Origin: Salibacterium aidingense DSM 18341
GTDB lineage: Bacteria; Bacillota; Bacilli; Bacillales; Marinococcaceae
Assembly: GCF_000429685.1 (NCBI RefSeq)
Contig: NZ_AUCI01000007.1
Span: 62,001 to 126,000, forward strand
Length of the DNA stretch: 64,000 nucleotides
Direction: 5' to 3'
The notes under the pieces are model-generated. The model searched no databases. It had not been told where the DNA came from and saw nothing but the letters and a program-made list of their open reading frames with translations. The translations under genes and the position numbers were made by a program. The stretch's first letter is position 1. Each line of letters starts with the position of its first letter. Below are positions 51,731 to 61,300 of this stretch, in pieces.

Positions 51731-51861
51731 AGCATGTAACGCCCTTTTGATACAGCTCCGTTTTTGTGTATCCCTATTGACCGCCGCGTCTTAAAACGTG
51801 GCTGCTTTCTGCAAGGCAGAAGCTTTCTGCTGCAAAAGAACCAATACGAACGGGGAACGGC

Positions 51862-52692
51862 TTATTCCAAGTGGTCATCTAAAAATTCATGCACCTCTTC
51901 TATAGAAACCGCCAGGCCAATGGTTTCACGTTCTGGTTCGGAAATCGACTTTTTAGCATACACCACCCCGGTGACCTTCCCCTTTTCCGTTATGACAGGG
52001 CTCCCGCTATTCCCTTTGTATATAGGGGCTGAGATTCCCACAGCCCCTTCCCCGGTCCTTTCTTTCCCCAATATATCGCCTTCATTCGCGATTTTCGTGA
52101 AAGATAAAGGATTACCAATGACATAAATGTGCTCTCCCGCGTGTCCCTCTTTCTGCTGCAAAGCAAGAGGTTTAAAATTGCTCCCCTCAATATCCAACAG
52201 GGCTAAATCTTTTTCCGGGTCTCCTGCCACCAGTTCTCCTTCATAAATTTCCCCGCCTTCTGTACTGACTCCAACCGAATCTTGATCTTCAATGACATGA
52301 TAATTCGTCAACGCAAGACCTTCTTCACTGATAAAAAAACCTGTACCCTGCGAGCGCAGATATTTTCCATCTCCCTGTATCGTGACGACGGATTCCTTCC
52401 ATTCCTGAATCTCTTCATTCTGAGAAAGGCGGTAGGAGGTTTGTAAAAATTCAATAACATCAAGCCGAAATGTATCAAAGAACATTGCCGAAGTCTGAAA
52501 TACCAGCATTAGGGCTAGAACAACGGCTATTAATTTTATTCCTTTTCTTTTTTTCTGTTTTCGTCGTTTTTCTTTAGGTTTTCGTTTGGGTTCTTCCTCT
52601 AAAACCTGTTGAAATTCTTCATAGGAAAGCTCTTCATATTCTTCCTCATGCATATCATCCAGAGAATCATTATGATTATTTTTATCTGACAT
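51862..52692 (-). CDS. membrane-anchored HtrA-like serine protease without PDZ
   Basis: 276 residues. Cytoplasmic acidic/basic N-terminus (about 1-50), one membrane helix (about 52-70), then a trypsin-like fold with His132 (TNYHVIE), Asp162 (KDLALLD) and Ser229 (KGNSGSPV). The PDZ domain of HtrA/DegP is absent. It probably degrades or senses misfolded proteins outside the membrane. Confidence 0.85.
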   Translation of the reverse strand: MSDKNNHNDSLDDMHEEEYEELSYEEFQQVLEEEPKRKPKEKRRKQKKRKGIKLIAVVLALMLVFQTSAMFFDTFRLDVIEFLQTSYRLSQNEEIQEWKESVVTIQGDGKYLRSQGTGFFISEEGLALTNYHVIEDQDSVGVSTEGGEIYEGELVAGDPEKDLALLDIEGSNFKPLALQQKEGHAGEHIYVIGNPLSFTKIANEGDILGKERTGEGAVGISAPIYKGNSGSPVITEKGKVTGVVYAKKSISEPERETIGLAVSIEEVHEFLDDHLE

Positions 52693-52901
52693 TTTCTATC
52701 TCCTTTGCCCTGCACTACCTCAACTATACTATAGAATATCGATAATGAGCACCACCTCTATTCATTATCCTGGAAAAGTATAGCGCGATTTCTTTCGTTA
52801 TATTAAAATAGTATTACCTGATTTTGTTGTTCGTGTGACACGGACAACAAAGACGCTCCCTGGTATCATCCTCTTTTTGCCACCCCGGCATACAAAAGCA
52901 T

Positions 52902-52930
52902 TAAAAAAAGCCTGCAGTTTCCGCAGGCTG
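52902..52930 (-). terminator. terminator of the hypothetical gene at 52937
   Basis: AGCCTGC (52909-52915) pairs with GCAGGCT (52923-52929), followed by TTTTTTT on the leftward strand, seven bases past the stop. Confidence 0.8.
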
Positions 52931-52936
52931 TAAATC

Positions 52937-53326
52937 TTAATTTTTTTTAATGTTGGGAAAAGATTGATCTAACTCTTTTAAAATATGGACAATAATAGAA
53001 AAGTTTTTGCCCCAATCCCCGGATTTTTTGCGAATGGACGAGACGATATCGATAGCGGTTTCATTCGGTCCCACCTGAACGATAGTCATAATAACATCAA
53101 ACAAGTCCTTACCGTTGGTCGCCTCGACAAACAGCTCCCCCCGTTCTTCATCTGCTTTAATGACTTTATTAATTTTCCCGCTGGTTTCCTGGAGCTTTTC
53201 TGCTTTTCTGAAAACACGGGTGAAACTTGCTGCATAGTACCTTGTTTTTAATTCCTGATGTTTGGGGTTCTCGGATGTTTCTTCTCTTGGTTTAAAGACT
53301 CTGCTTATACTGTACCAGACACTCAT
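52937..53326 (-). CDS. hypothetical protein
   Basis: 129 residues from the ATG at 53326 (AAAGGTTGG upstream). An amphipathic start (MSVWYSISRVFK) then a mixed alpha/beta soluble part (YAASFTRVFRKAEKLQET; ELFVEATNGKDLFDVIMTIVQVGPNETAIDIVSS). No recognised family and no enzyme motif. It is the only gene between the HtrA-like protease and the DUF6501-like gene. Confidence 0.65.
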   Translation of the reverse strand: MSVWYSISRVFKPREETSENPKHQELKTRYYAASFTRVFRKAEKLQETSGKINKVIKADEERGELFVEATNGKDLFDVIMTIVQVGPNETAIDIVSSIRKKSGDWGKNFSIIVHILKELDQSFPNIKKN

Positions 53327-53396
53327 GTACACCAACCTTTATCCTTTTTTTAAAAGTATACGTGTCTTTCCTGTAAACATCCAGATATTTCTTCGA

Positions 53397-53600
53397 TTAT
53401 ACCTCTTCAAAATAATCCTTTTTGAACCCGCCGATTTTACCGGTATCATCTAGGACAAAGTAAAATTCCTCTGTTTCATTTTTCACATCATAAACGTTTC
53501 CGGGTGTGAGAACATTATCTACTTTATATTTTTCAGCATTGGCATGTATACATTTTAATTGCTTTAACGTACTGGTCTCCGTCCAATTTAAATGAATCAT
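53397..53600 (-). CDS. DUF6501-like small protein
   Basis: 67 residues from the ATG at 53600, after AAAGGAGGGACCGTTC. LTPGNVYDVKNETEEFYFVLDDTGKIGGFKKDYFEEV resembles the SH3-like DUF6501 proteins of Bacillus (remembered). Function unknown. It is 16 bp downstream of a GNAT gene and co-transcribed with it. Confidence 0.7.
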   Translation of the reverse strand: MIHLNWTETSTLKQLKCIHANAEKYKVDNVLTPGNVYDVKNETEEFYFVLDDTGKIGGFKKDYFEEV

Positions 53601-53616
53601 GAACGGTCCCTCCTTT

Positions 53617-54036
53617 TTATAATGATTGGGAAGAAAAAACATAGCTTTTTTTAAAATAGTTCATTTTGTCTTCATAAAACGAATGGGCCTCTGCCCTTTT
53701 TAATCCGGAGGATAAAACGACCTTTTGGGCGCCACTCTGCTTGGCGAACCTTTCAATATCGGAAAGAGCCTGTCTCCCTATTCCCCGGGAACGTTTCTTC
53801 TCATCTGTGACAAAATCGTCCAGCCAGAGATGAAAGCCGTCATATAAGTTTTCCTGAAATTTTAATCCAGCTGCTGCTGTGTAATGACCGGAATCCTTCC
53901 ATGCATACAACCGATATCCGTATTCCTGCATCCGCCGGACGGTGTTTATGTATTCCTGTTCTACCAAATACGGACGGAGCTGCTTTATTAAAAAAAATAC
54001 TTCACGTATCTGCCCTTCTTCGTTCAGCTCTTCCAT
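53617..54036 (-). CDS. GNAT-family acetyltransferase
   Basis: 139 residues. The acetyl-CoA loop RSRGIGRQAL (about 84-93) with VTDEKKRSRGIG before it, and AHSFYEDKMNYFKKSYVF at the end, fit GNAT. Substrate unknown (small molecule or N-terminus). AGGGGAGGGGGGACATACA precedes the ATG. Confidence 0.85.
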   Translation of the reverse strand: MEELNEEGQIREVFFLIKQLRPYLVEQEYINTVRRMQEYGYRLYAWKDSGHYTAAAGLKFQENLYDGFHLWLDDFVTDEKKRSRGIGRQALSDIERFAKQSGAQKVVLSSGLKRAEAHSFYEDKMNYFKKSYVFSSQSL

Positions 54037-54101
54037 TGTATGTCCCCCCTCCCCTTATCTTCTAAAAGCATATCAAGAAGATGGGAAGTTCGCAAGAAAA
54101 G

Positions 54102-54132
54102 CAAAAACAACACTATAGAAGTGCTGTTTTTG
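54102..54132 (-). terminator. terminator of nupC
   Basis: CAAAAACA(A)CACT (54102-54114) pairs with AGTGCTGTTTTTG (54120-54132) with one mismatch, 10 bp past the nupC stop. Confidence 0.65.
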
Positions 54133-54141
54133 CTCAGCCGT

Positions 54142-55356
54142 TTAGACAAACATTCCAGCAATCGACGCACTCAGTAGAGAAGCCAACGCTCCGGCAGCGA
54201 CTGCTTTTAAGCCGAGCTGGGCCAATTCTCTCCTTCTTTCAGGGACAAGCGATCCGAAACCGCCTAGAATAATGGCCATCGAAGACAGGTTGGCAAATCC
54301 GCAAAGAGCGAATGTAATAACGACCTGTGATTTTTCTGTAAATGAATCAATTTCAGGAGCAAAGTTAGCGTAGGCAACAAATTCATTGACTACAAGCTTC
54401 TGGCCGATAAAACTTCCAGCCTGCAAAGCTTCCACCCATGGCACCCCGATCATAAAAGCAACAGGGGCAAAGATATAGCCCAGAATCATTTCAAGAGTCA
54501 GGTTGTCAACACCAATAGCATTTCCGACGAGACCAAATAAAGAATTAATCACAGCAATCAGCCCGATAAACGCGAGCAGCATCGCCCCTACGTTGAGCGC
54601 AAGCTGCACCCCGGTTGACGCTCCCCGTGCGGCAGCGTCAATGACATTCTGGGATTCTGTATCTTTTTCAATTTTGATAGAATCACTCGTGGCAGAGATT
54701 TCCGTTTCCGGCATCATCATTTTTGCCATAATCAAGCCGGCGGGAGCAGCCATGAAACTTGCTGCCAGCAGGTTATCCAAAGGAATGCCTAACTGATGAT
54801 AACCAAACAATACAGAACCGGCAACCGATGCCAGTCCCCCGGTCATAACCGCAAATATTTCAGAACGGGTCATATCCGCGAGATACGGACGCACCACAAG
54901 TGGAGCCTCTGTCTGCCCTACAAATATGTTTGCTGCTGCCGACATCGACTCTGCCTTACTTGTCCCTAATACGAAAGATAAAAATCCTCCGATAATTTTG
55001 ATTAATATCTGCATGATTCCTATATAGTAAAGGACAGCAATTAACGAAGAAAAGAAAATAATGACCGGCAGAACTTCAAAAGCAAAGACGCTGCCTACAT
55101 TTTCTAAAGCCAGTAAGTCTCCCACAAGAAAGTTAATTCCTTCATAAGCATTGTCAATAATGCTTTGGACCCCGCGCGTTAATTGTTCCAAGGCCCATCG
55201 TCCCCATTCCCACTGCAGCACAATAAAAGCAAATAATACCTGGAATCCCAGTCCCCCCAGAATGGTACGGGGATTAATTGCTTTTTTGCGGTTGGACAGA
55301 AGAAATGCCAGAAATAAAATAAAAACAATCCCCATCAAACCCCACAAAAAGTTCAT
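54142..55356 (-). CDS. nupC: concentrative nucleoside transporter
   Basis: 404 residues from the ATG at 55356 (AAGGAGTGTAAGT upstream). CNT family: VLGTSKAESMSAAANIFVGQTEAPLVVRPYL (about 130-160) is the family's sugar-binding helix-loop, then GSVLFGYHQLGIPLDNLLAASFMAAPAG and a FCGFANLSSMAIILGGFGSLVPERR-like end. It imports nucleosides with protons. Promoter TTGATA-N17-TATAAC and a cre box lie upstream. No dra or pdp gene is adjacent. Confidence 0.9.
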   Translation of the reverse strand: MNFLWGLMGIVFILFLAFLLSNRKKAINPRTILGGLGFQVLFAFIVLQWEWGRWALEQLTRGVQSIIDNAYEGINFLVGDLLALENVGSVFAFEVLPVIIFFSSLIAVLYYIGIMQILIKIIGGFLSFVLGTSKAESMSAAANIFVGQTEAPLVVRPYLADMTRSEIFAVMTGGLASVAGSVLFGYHQLGIPLDNLLAASFMAAPAGLIMAKMMMPETEISATSDSIKIEKDTESQNVIDAAARGASTGVQLALNVGAMLLAFIGLIAVINSLFGLVGNAIGVDNLTLEMILGYIFAPVAFMIGVPWVEALQAGSFIGQKLVVNEFVAYANFAPEIDSFTEKSQVVITFALCGFANLSSMAIILGGFGSLVPERRRELAQLGLKAVAAGALASLLSASIAGMFV

Positions 55357-55390
55357 ACTTACACTCCTTATAATAATTTCGTCTTCCATA

Positions 55391-55438
55391 TGAAAACGCT
55401 TTCCGTCCTGTTATAAAAGGACATTGATAACTTATCAA
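55391..55438 (-). promoter_or_regulatory. nupC promoter with cre box
   Basis: TTGATA (55438-55433), 17-bp spacer, TATAAC (55415-55410). TGAAAACGCTTTCC (55391-55404) over the start point fits the catabolite-response element WGAAARCGYTTWCW at all but one or two positions, so CcpA repression by sugars is likely. Confidence 0.7.
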
Positions 55439-55563
55439 ATATCCAGTAAAAAGTAAATATAATTTATAAAAATATGAAGGAGAAAATCTTCCAATTGTTC
55501 AAAAATTATTAGGTAATTAGTAAAAAGAGCGAAAGAAAATAAAGCAATTCGTAAAAAATATCA

Positions 55564-55596
55564 TAAAAAGGCCTCCGAATCCTGCACCGGAGGCCT
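55564..55596 (-). terminator. terminator of the gene at 55602
   Basis: AGGCCTCCG (55569-55577) pairs with CGGAGGCCT (55588-55596), with TTTTT after it on the leftward strand, 5 bp past the stop. Confidence 0.85.
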
Positions 55597-55601
55597 GCCT
55601 T

Positions 55602-56090
55602 TTATTCTACACTTAAACGTAAATCGGGGAGATGGTTTAAAATAAATTGGGATTTATCCGAATCTGATTTTACCGCAAACTGCCGATAATATTTCAACGC
55701 TGTTTCAAAATGAGCCGGCATGTTTTCATATTCTTCCAATACTTTGTCAAACGCATTGTAAGCCAGCATTAAAGAAGAAACAAGGTCCGTAAACGGCAGG
55801 ATATACGTATTGGAATCATGATGCGGGGCGGTGCAGAGAGTCATCTGCTCGACCTGTTCATCAAAAAAGGAAGCTGCTTCTTCAATATAAGGGCGGTAAA
55901 GCGGGTGTACATTTCTGGAGGCGTCTTTGAAAAATGTACGCCATTCCCTGCAGAAACTAATTAAATACGGCAGATCACCTTTTGACACTGTCAGATCAAA
56001 ACCCGCCTGTCTGATTCGATCCATGCTCATTGGTTCTAACGTTTCATTATTTATTCCTAAATAGAAAAACTTGCGACGATACGCTTTCAT
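55602..56090 (-). CDS. hypothetical protein
   Basis: 162 residues, helical and soluble, rich in aromatic residues and His (FCREWRTFFKDASRNVHPLYRPYIEEAASFFDEQVEQMTL; ALKYYRQFAVKSDSDKSQF). No metal or enzyme motif was recognised. The start is an ATG (56090) with a modest GGGGTG site. It is a single gene with its own terminator. Confidence 0.65.
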   Translation of the reverse strand: MKAYRRKFFYLGINNETLEPMSMDRIRQAGFDLTVSKGDLPYLISFCREWRTFFKDASRNVHPLYRPYIEEAASFFDEQVEQMTLCTAPHHDSNTYILPFTDLVSSLMLAYNAFDKVLEEYENMPAHFETALKYYRQFAVKSDSDKSQFILNHLPDLRLSVE

Positions 56091-56197
56091 TCCGCACCCC
56101 GTCTTTCAATTATTGTCTAAATATCGAGTTTAAATAATTGTAACATGGATAAAAGCTGTTTCCTACTCTTTTCATGAAAAAAGGCGTTTTCGAGGAT

Positions 56198-56229
56198 AAA
56201 AAATAAGCGCACCCTGGAAAGGGTGACGC
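56198..56229 (-). terminator. terminator of the gene at 56250
   Basis: GCGCACCCT (56207-56215) pairs with AGGGTGACGC (56220-56229) with one bulge, followed by TTATTTTTT on the leftward strand. Confidence 0.65.
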
Positions 56230-56249
56230 CTGGTGCGGTATTTGTTTTT

Positions 56250-56684
56250 TTAGAGGCAGGCCCACCGGCGCACATCACTGACGAGTTCCATAATTTCACT
56301 GTTCCGAAATTCAATGGTCTGCAGCTCTTTTGTAAAAAGATAGATCACAATGGTATCTCTATCTCTGTTGTCAATTACTTCCACGGAGCTGGCGTTACCC
56401 AAGTCATCCGCGACCGGGAGATCCAGTCGGTGACTAATTTCCGCCTCCTCCACTCTCCCTCTGGGTACATCCAGAACAATTTTGAGGTGGTCGTTCATAT
56501 CATCGCATATCATGCCCCAGCGCTTTCCAAACCACGCCCGGCATCCTGTCATACTCACCAGTGTATAACCATAAGGAGGAGTTGGTACAAACTTAGTACT
56601 TGCCCATCCTCTAAGCTCCATTGCACTGCAGAGCTCTTTCGCTTTCGTACGTACCAGCGTTTCTTGATTCTCCTTAACAGGCAT
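56250..56684 (-). CDS. hypothetical protein
   Basis: 144 residues, soluble, many charged residues (VPRGRVEEAEISHRLDLPVADDLGNASSVEVIDNRDRDTIVIYLFTKEL); predicted mixed alpha/beta. There are cysteines at CSAMEL, TGCRAWFG, MICDD and the C-terminal WACL. Not recognised. GGAGGGATAAC stands before the ATG. Confidence 0.65.
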   Translation of the reverse strand: MPVKENQETLVRTKAKELCSAMELRGWASTKFVPTPPYGYTLVSMTGCRAWFGKRWGMICDDMNDHLKIVLDVPRGRVEEAEISHRLDLPVADDLGNASSVEVIDNRDRDTIVIYLFTKELQTIEFRNSEIMELVSDVRRWACL

Positions 56685-57032
56685 GTTATCCCTCCTTAAA
56701 AATTACTTTACACCGTTTCATGAACCATCTCCTCGAGTCAATGTAGAAAATTCTGAACATTACTCCACAAATGTAATATTAGCACAAAATCCATCCATTG
56801 TCGAATAATTGAAACAAAATTCTAACTTTTGTCACAGAATAAACGGTGGCAAGTATCTCTTTCTAACATAATAATGTAATTTCCTGACAAGGTCAATGAA
56901 TATTTAGTGACAGGAAATATATCCGTCATCAGGTTGTTTATTTTCCCCAGATATATTACCCTGTTTTTATAATATTAAACATTTGATTACGATTTTTTAT
57001 TCGTTTTGACTAATGAAGAGAGGTGACCCTCG
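56685..57032. other. 348-bp divergent gap upstream of the CHY gene
   Basis: AT-rich. The main signal is a dyad at 56879-56918: ATTTCCTGACA and TGACAGGAAAT with one mismatch per arm and about 18 bases between. It could be an operator for the CHY gene or a small hairpin. A TATAAT box lies at 56968-56973. Confidence 0.5.
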
Positions 57033-57377
57033 ATGTCTGCCCATATCCATGGGACTAAGGTTCACGGTGTTAAACCTGATGACAGCAGCAGATGCGCCCA
57101 CTATCACCAGTCCAATGACATTATTGCCATTCAATTTTATTGCTGCCGTCAATTTTATTGCTGCTATAAGTGTCATGAAGAACTATGCAGCCACCCTCCT
57201 TCCCGGTGGCCCGAAGAGCAATTCCATGAAAAAGCCATTTTATGCGGAAATTGCGGAACATTTTTATCCATCAGGGAATACCTGCAGAGTGGATACATCT
57301 GCCCCTGCTGCCAGGCTTTGTTCAACCCTGCATGTAAGTATCACTATTCCCTTTACTTTCAAGATCCATCCTGCTAG
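57033..57377 (+). CDS. CHY-type zinc-finger protein
   Basis: 114 residues with 12 cysteines. The CHY zinc-finger pattern is clear: RCAHYHQSNDIIAIQFYCCRQFYCCYKCHEELCSH (about 20-53), then CGNCG and CPCCQALFNPACKYH. Such proteins bind two or three zinc ions and are thought to act in zinc homeostasis or as chaperones. GAGGTGACC before the ATG. A ZIP transporter gene on the other strand is its neighbour, which supports a zinc link. Confidence 0.85.
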   Translation: MSAHIHGTKVHGVKPDDSSRCAHYHQSNDIIAIQFYCCRQFYCCYKCHEELCSHPPSRWPEEQFHEKAILCGNCGTFLSIREYLQSGYICPCCQALFNPACKYHYSLYFQDPSC

Positions 57378-57475
57378 AAAAAACCAATAAAGCTTCTTAC
57401 TAAAGAAATCAGAAGGATAATTCCTATAATAATACAAAGAAGGGCAAGTCTTTTTTCGAGCTTATCGTTTTTCAA
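57374..57475 (-). CDS. 33-residue hydrophobic membrane peptide
   Basis: Start TTG at 57475 with GGAGGG eight bases upstream. Basic N-terminus (KNDKLEKRLA), a 19-residue membrane helix, then VRSFIGFF. Overlaps the last four bases of the convergent CHY gene. It may be a real small protein, a leader, or a type I toxin-like peptide; no antitoxin RNA is evident. Confidence 0.5.
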   Translation of the reverse strand: MKNDKLEKRLALLCIIIGIILLISLVRSFIGFF

Positions 57476-57502
57476 AGTCGTATACCCTCCTTTTCTATGC
57501 GG

Positions 57503-58246
57503 CTAAAAAAACCAGGTCATAGCAATCATCAACAGTAAACCGCCGGTAAAAGAATACGTGGCGCTTAAGGCAAAGCCGTCTCCGTGACTTTCCGGAATCA
57601 ATTCTTTGTAGACAATATAAATCATTGAACCAGCGGCAAATGCCAGACCTACCGGGACAAGAGTGCTGGCAAAAGATGTGAGCCAAAATCCCAGAAAAGC
57701 TGCTATCCACTCCATGAGACCAGTACATGCCGCAATGACAAATGCGCTTGTTTTCCGAACGCCCTGCTGAACGAGGAAGAATGCAACAATAAACCCTTCT
57801 GGAGCATTCTGCACACCGATGGCCAGGGCAATTAAGAAGCCCAGGCCTTCTATTCCGCTGTTGTAACTGACTCCCACCGATAAACCTTCCGGGATATTAT
57901 GAAGCGTAATTGCCGTAATAACAAGTAATGCTTTTCGATCAATCATATTCATTTCCATACGCCGTCTCGTGTGATTCTGTTCAATATGCTCATGCGGAAT
58001 GTTCTGTTCTAACATAGTTAACACAAACATCCCGAGAAATATACCAAAAATAACCGCGGAATAGCCTCCAAGCGTTAAGCTTTCAGGAATCAGTTCAAAT
58101 GTAGAGGCGGCCATCATCATCCCGGCGCTGAAGGCAAGCAGCATGTCTTTAGCCTGGTGAGTCGTATTTTTCAAAATGACAGCCGGAATCGCGCCTATTG
58201 CTGTAGCCAAAGCGGAAAGCCCACTCGCTGTAATAAATTCTTCCAT
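57503..58246 (-). CDS. ZIP-family metal transporter
   Basis: 247 residues from the ATG at 58246 (AAGGTGA upstream). Eight helices with the two metal motifs ITLHNIPEGLSVG (helix IV) and QNAPEGFIV (helix V) and a His-rich loop HEHIEQNH (about 87-94). It imports zinc or another divalent metal. Confidence 0.88.
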   Translation of the reverse strand: MEEFITASGLSALATAIGAIPAVILKNTTHQAKDMLLAFSAGMMMAASTFELIPESLTLGGYSAVIFGIFLGMFVLTMLEQNIPHEHIEQNHTRRRMEMNMIDRKALLVITAITLHNIPEGLSVGVSYNSGIEGLGFLIALAIGVQNAPEGFIVAFFLVQQGVRKTSAFVIAACTGLMEWIAAFLGFWLTSFASTLVPVGLAFAAGSMIYIVYKELIPESHGDGFALSATYSFTGGLLLMIAMTWFF

Positions 58247-58332
58247 GCCGTTCACCTTACCCCTTTGTACCGCTCTGCAGATTTACCAAGCCAGCTGGTT
58301 TACATAATTATATTATTTGTAAGAAAAGAAAT

Positions 58333-61300
58333 TTACGAATGAGCTTTTTGGATCCTGCTGCCTCTGCCGCCGGCTTCTGCCTCCGTGACTATGATTTTAT
58401 TTCCCAGTCGTTCCTGAATATCAGGGACATGGCTGATAATTCCCACGGCTAAATTATCCATTTGCAGTTTCTCCAGCGATGTCATGACTGTATCCAGCAG
58501 TTCTTGATCCAGCGTGCCAAACCCTTCATCTAAAAAGAAAAACTCGAGCGGGTACTGCCCTTTTAATTGAATGGAGGACGATAGAGCTAAGGCCAGAGCA
58601 AGACTCGTTAAAAATGTTTCGCCGCCCGATAAGGAGGAGACTGGTCTTTTGTAACCGGCATTGGCATTATCTCTAATAATAAACCCGCCTTGGGAATTGA
58701 CTTCAATTGCATACCTGCCCCGTGTCAAGCCCCGCAGCCATTCCGATGCCGTACGTGTCACCTGAAGCAGCTGCTCTTCCGCTAAAAATTCAATGAACCC
58801 CCTGCCTCGAAAGACCTGATCTAATTTATAATACTGAACGGCCTTGCTGTCCCATTCTTTTCGCGTCTTTTCCAGAAATTGATACCGTTCCTGCTTTTTT
58901 TGTATTTCCTTAAAGGTTTCAGCAGCGGCTGCCCGTTTTTCCCTTGCCTCGTTTACGATCTCGTGGACTTTTTGTCTTTTTTCCTCAATGTTTGCCCATT
59001 CCTCTTCCGATATATGCTGATCTTCGAGCTTCTGTTCCAAATTTTCTTTTGTATTGTGCCATTTAGTTATCAAGTTTTCATGTTCTTCGATCCCTTTCCG
59101 GTACTCTTCTTTTTGCGTTTGCGATAACACTATTTCTTTTAAAACGGCGGGATCTTCCGGCATGTCCCTGCATTTTGACAGCTGTTCGTACCATTTTTGA
59201 GCCGCACTGTGTACTCGTTTTTCCGCTTCCGCCAGCGCATGTACCGCCACGGAATGTTGATTCTCCGCTTCTTGTTTTTCTTTAGCTGTTTGATCGTTTT
59301 CCTTAACGATGTTCTGTTCTTTTGTATCCCATTCTTTCTGCAACTCTTTGACATCCGCCTTTAATTTTTCTACGGAACTGCCGTTAAGCATCTTAGAAAG
59401 GTACTTTTGTTTTTCTTCCCGCTGAGCAGATATCTGGTCTAATGTTGCTTTTGTTTCTGTTTGTTCCATTGTTATTGTATACCGCTCATTCCCCAGCTGC
59501 TCCAGCTGTCTTTGCAGCTCTTGTATATGGTTGGTGCCTTCTTCTATTCTTTTTTGCAGCTGTTCTTTTTGTTCTTCTTCTTCCCGCATTTTTTTATAAT
59601 TCTCTTCCAAGGTGTTAAAAGATAAATCAGGATAGGATGTTTTCCAGGCTTCTACAGCCCGCTCGATTTGCTGTTTTAGGTTCCTGCTCTGTTCCTGCTT
59701 TTCTTCCCATGCTTTAGCCGCTGCATCCAATTGATAATCGAGTTCTGTTTTCTCGTTTATTAATTGATGATAATATTTTTTTTCTTTTTCTACCTGTTCC
59801 TGTAAGTAGGTAATAGTGGGTCTTTCCCGTTCCAACTCTTGATGTTTATGCTGGAGGGTTTTTTCCCATTCCTCTTTATTCCCTATTTCCGGAACATGGC
59901 TGTCCTCCTCTTCTGCCAGGGAGGCGGATGCAGAACGAATCGCTTCCTCTGCTTCTTCGGCCAATGAATCAGCAATCTGCTGAAGCAGCCATTCCCGTTG
60001 TTTTGCTGCCAGTTCATCTTCTCTTAACGTATGCAGCCAATCTTCCAGCTTCTGTCTTTTCTCTGCAGTTTTCTCCACATTAGAACCTGCTTTTATCTTG
60101 CGGGGATAAGGATGATGGTCGGAACCGCAGACAGGACAGGCTTCTCCGTCCGTCAGCTGTACGGCCAGATAGGCAGCCATTTCTTCCCCTTTTAAGCGGT
60201 GTTCTTCCTTTTTGCGTTCCTCTGCCCAGTGGTCAAGAAAATCGATTTGCCGCTGTATCCAGCGCAAATCATCCGCCCCTTTGTTATACCAGTACATCAG
60301 CTGGCGAAATCGTTCAGAGAGAAGCTGCTGAGACTGGGTTAATTCGGAATCTTTCTCTTTTACTTGCGCAGACAAATGTTCGGTATTCGTTCGATTCTGC
60401 CTTTCCTCCTCTTGGATTTGATGGTAGTGATGTTGAAGATGGAGGATATGCTGTTTCTCTTCTTTTGCTGAAAACATTGTATATTTATCTTTTAATGTCT
60501 GGGAAAACTCGGACAGCTGATTTTGAAAACGTTGCACGGCTTCTTGATACGTATGCAGATCGGCTTTTAATTTTTCTTCTTTTTGTAAATAATGATCAAC
60601 ACGGGCCTTTATTTTCTCTAATTTTTCCTGGAGAGGGGCCTGCTGTTTGCTGTATTTTTCGATCTCTTGCTTCATCTCCTCCGCTTTTTCCACCACATGC
60701 TGCTTTTCCTGCCAAGTTTTTTCCGCTTCCTGTTTCTTTTTTTTAAATTGTTCAAGCCGCTCGGAAGCTTCTTCTTGTTTCGATGCAGCCGTACTCAGCC
60801 GCGCTCTGGCTTCTGCTTCTTTTTTATACCAGGTCTGCTGTTCCGACTGAGATTCTAAATAGGTGTCGGCGAAAGGCAGCAATCCTTCGGCCTGTTCAGA
60901 AAGAAGAAGAGAATTTTTCCAATCGTTCACAGAACCTTTCTCCTCTTCCAGCTTTTCCAGCTGCCGAACGGCTTCCTTCCATTCTTTCTGCCAGGTTCTC
61001 TGTTGTTTCGCATTTTCCCAGCTGTGATCGATTTCTTCTTTATCAGATAGCGCTTTTGTCAGCTGCTTTTCCCAATAATGAACGTCTTTCTCTGCCGTGT
61101 GTACGGCTTCGGCAGTGGCTTCCCCCAGCCCCTGCTGTTCTGCTTCCAGCCGCTCTTTTTCGTGGGTCGCTTTCTGCAGTTTGGCCTTTACATTTTTAAT
61201 TAATCGGTCTCCATACTTTTCTAATTGAAAAATGCGCTGAAGCATTTGTCTCCGCTCATTACCGCGCAGGGTAAGAAACTCTGAAAATTTACCCTGAGGC

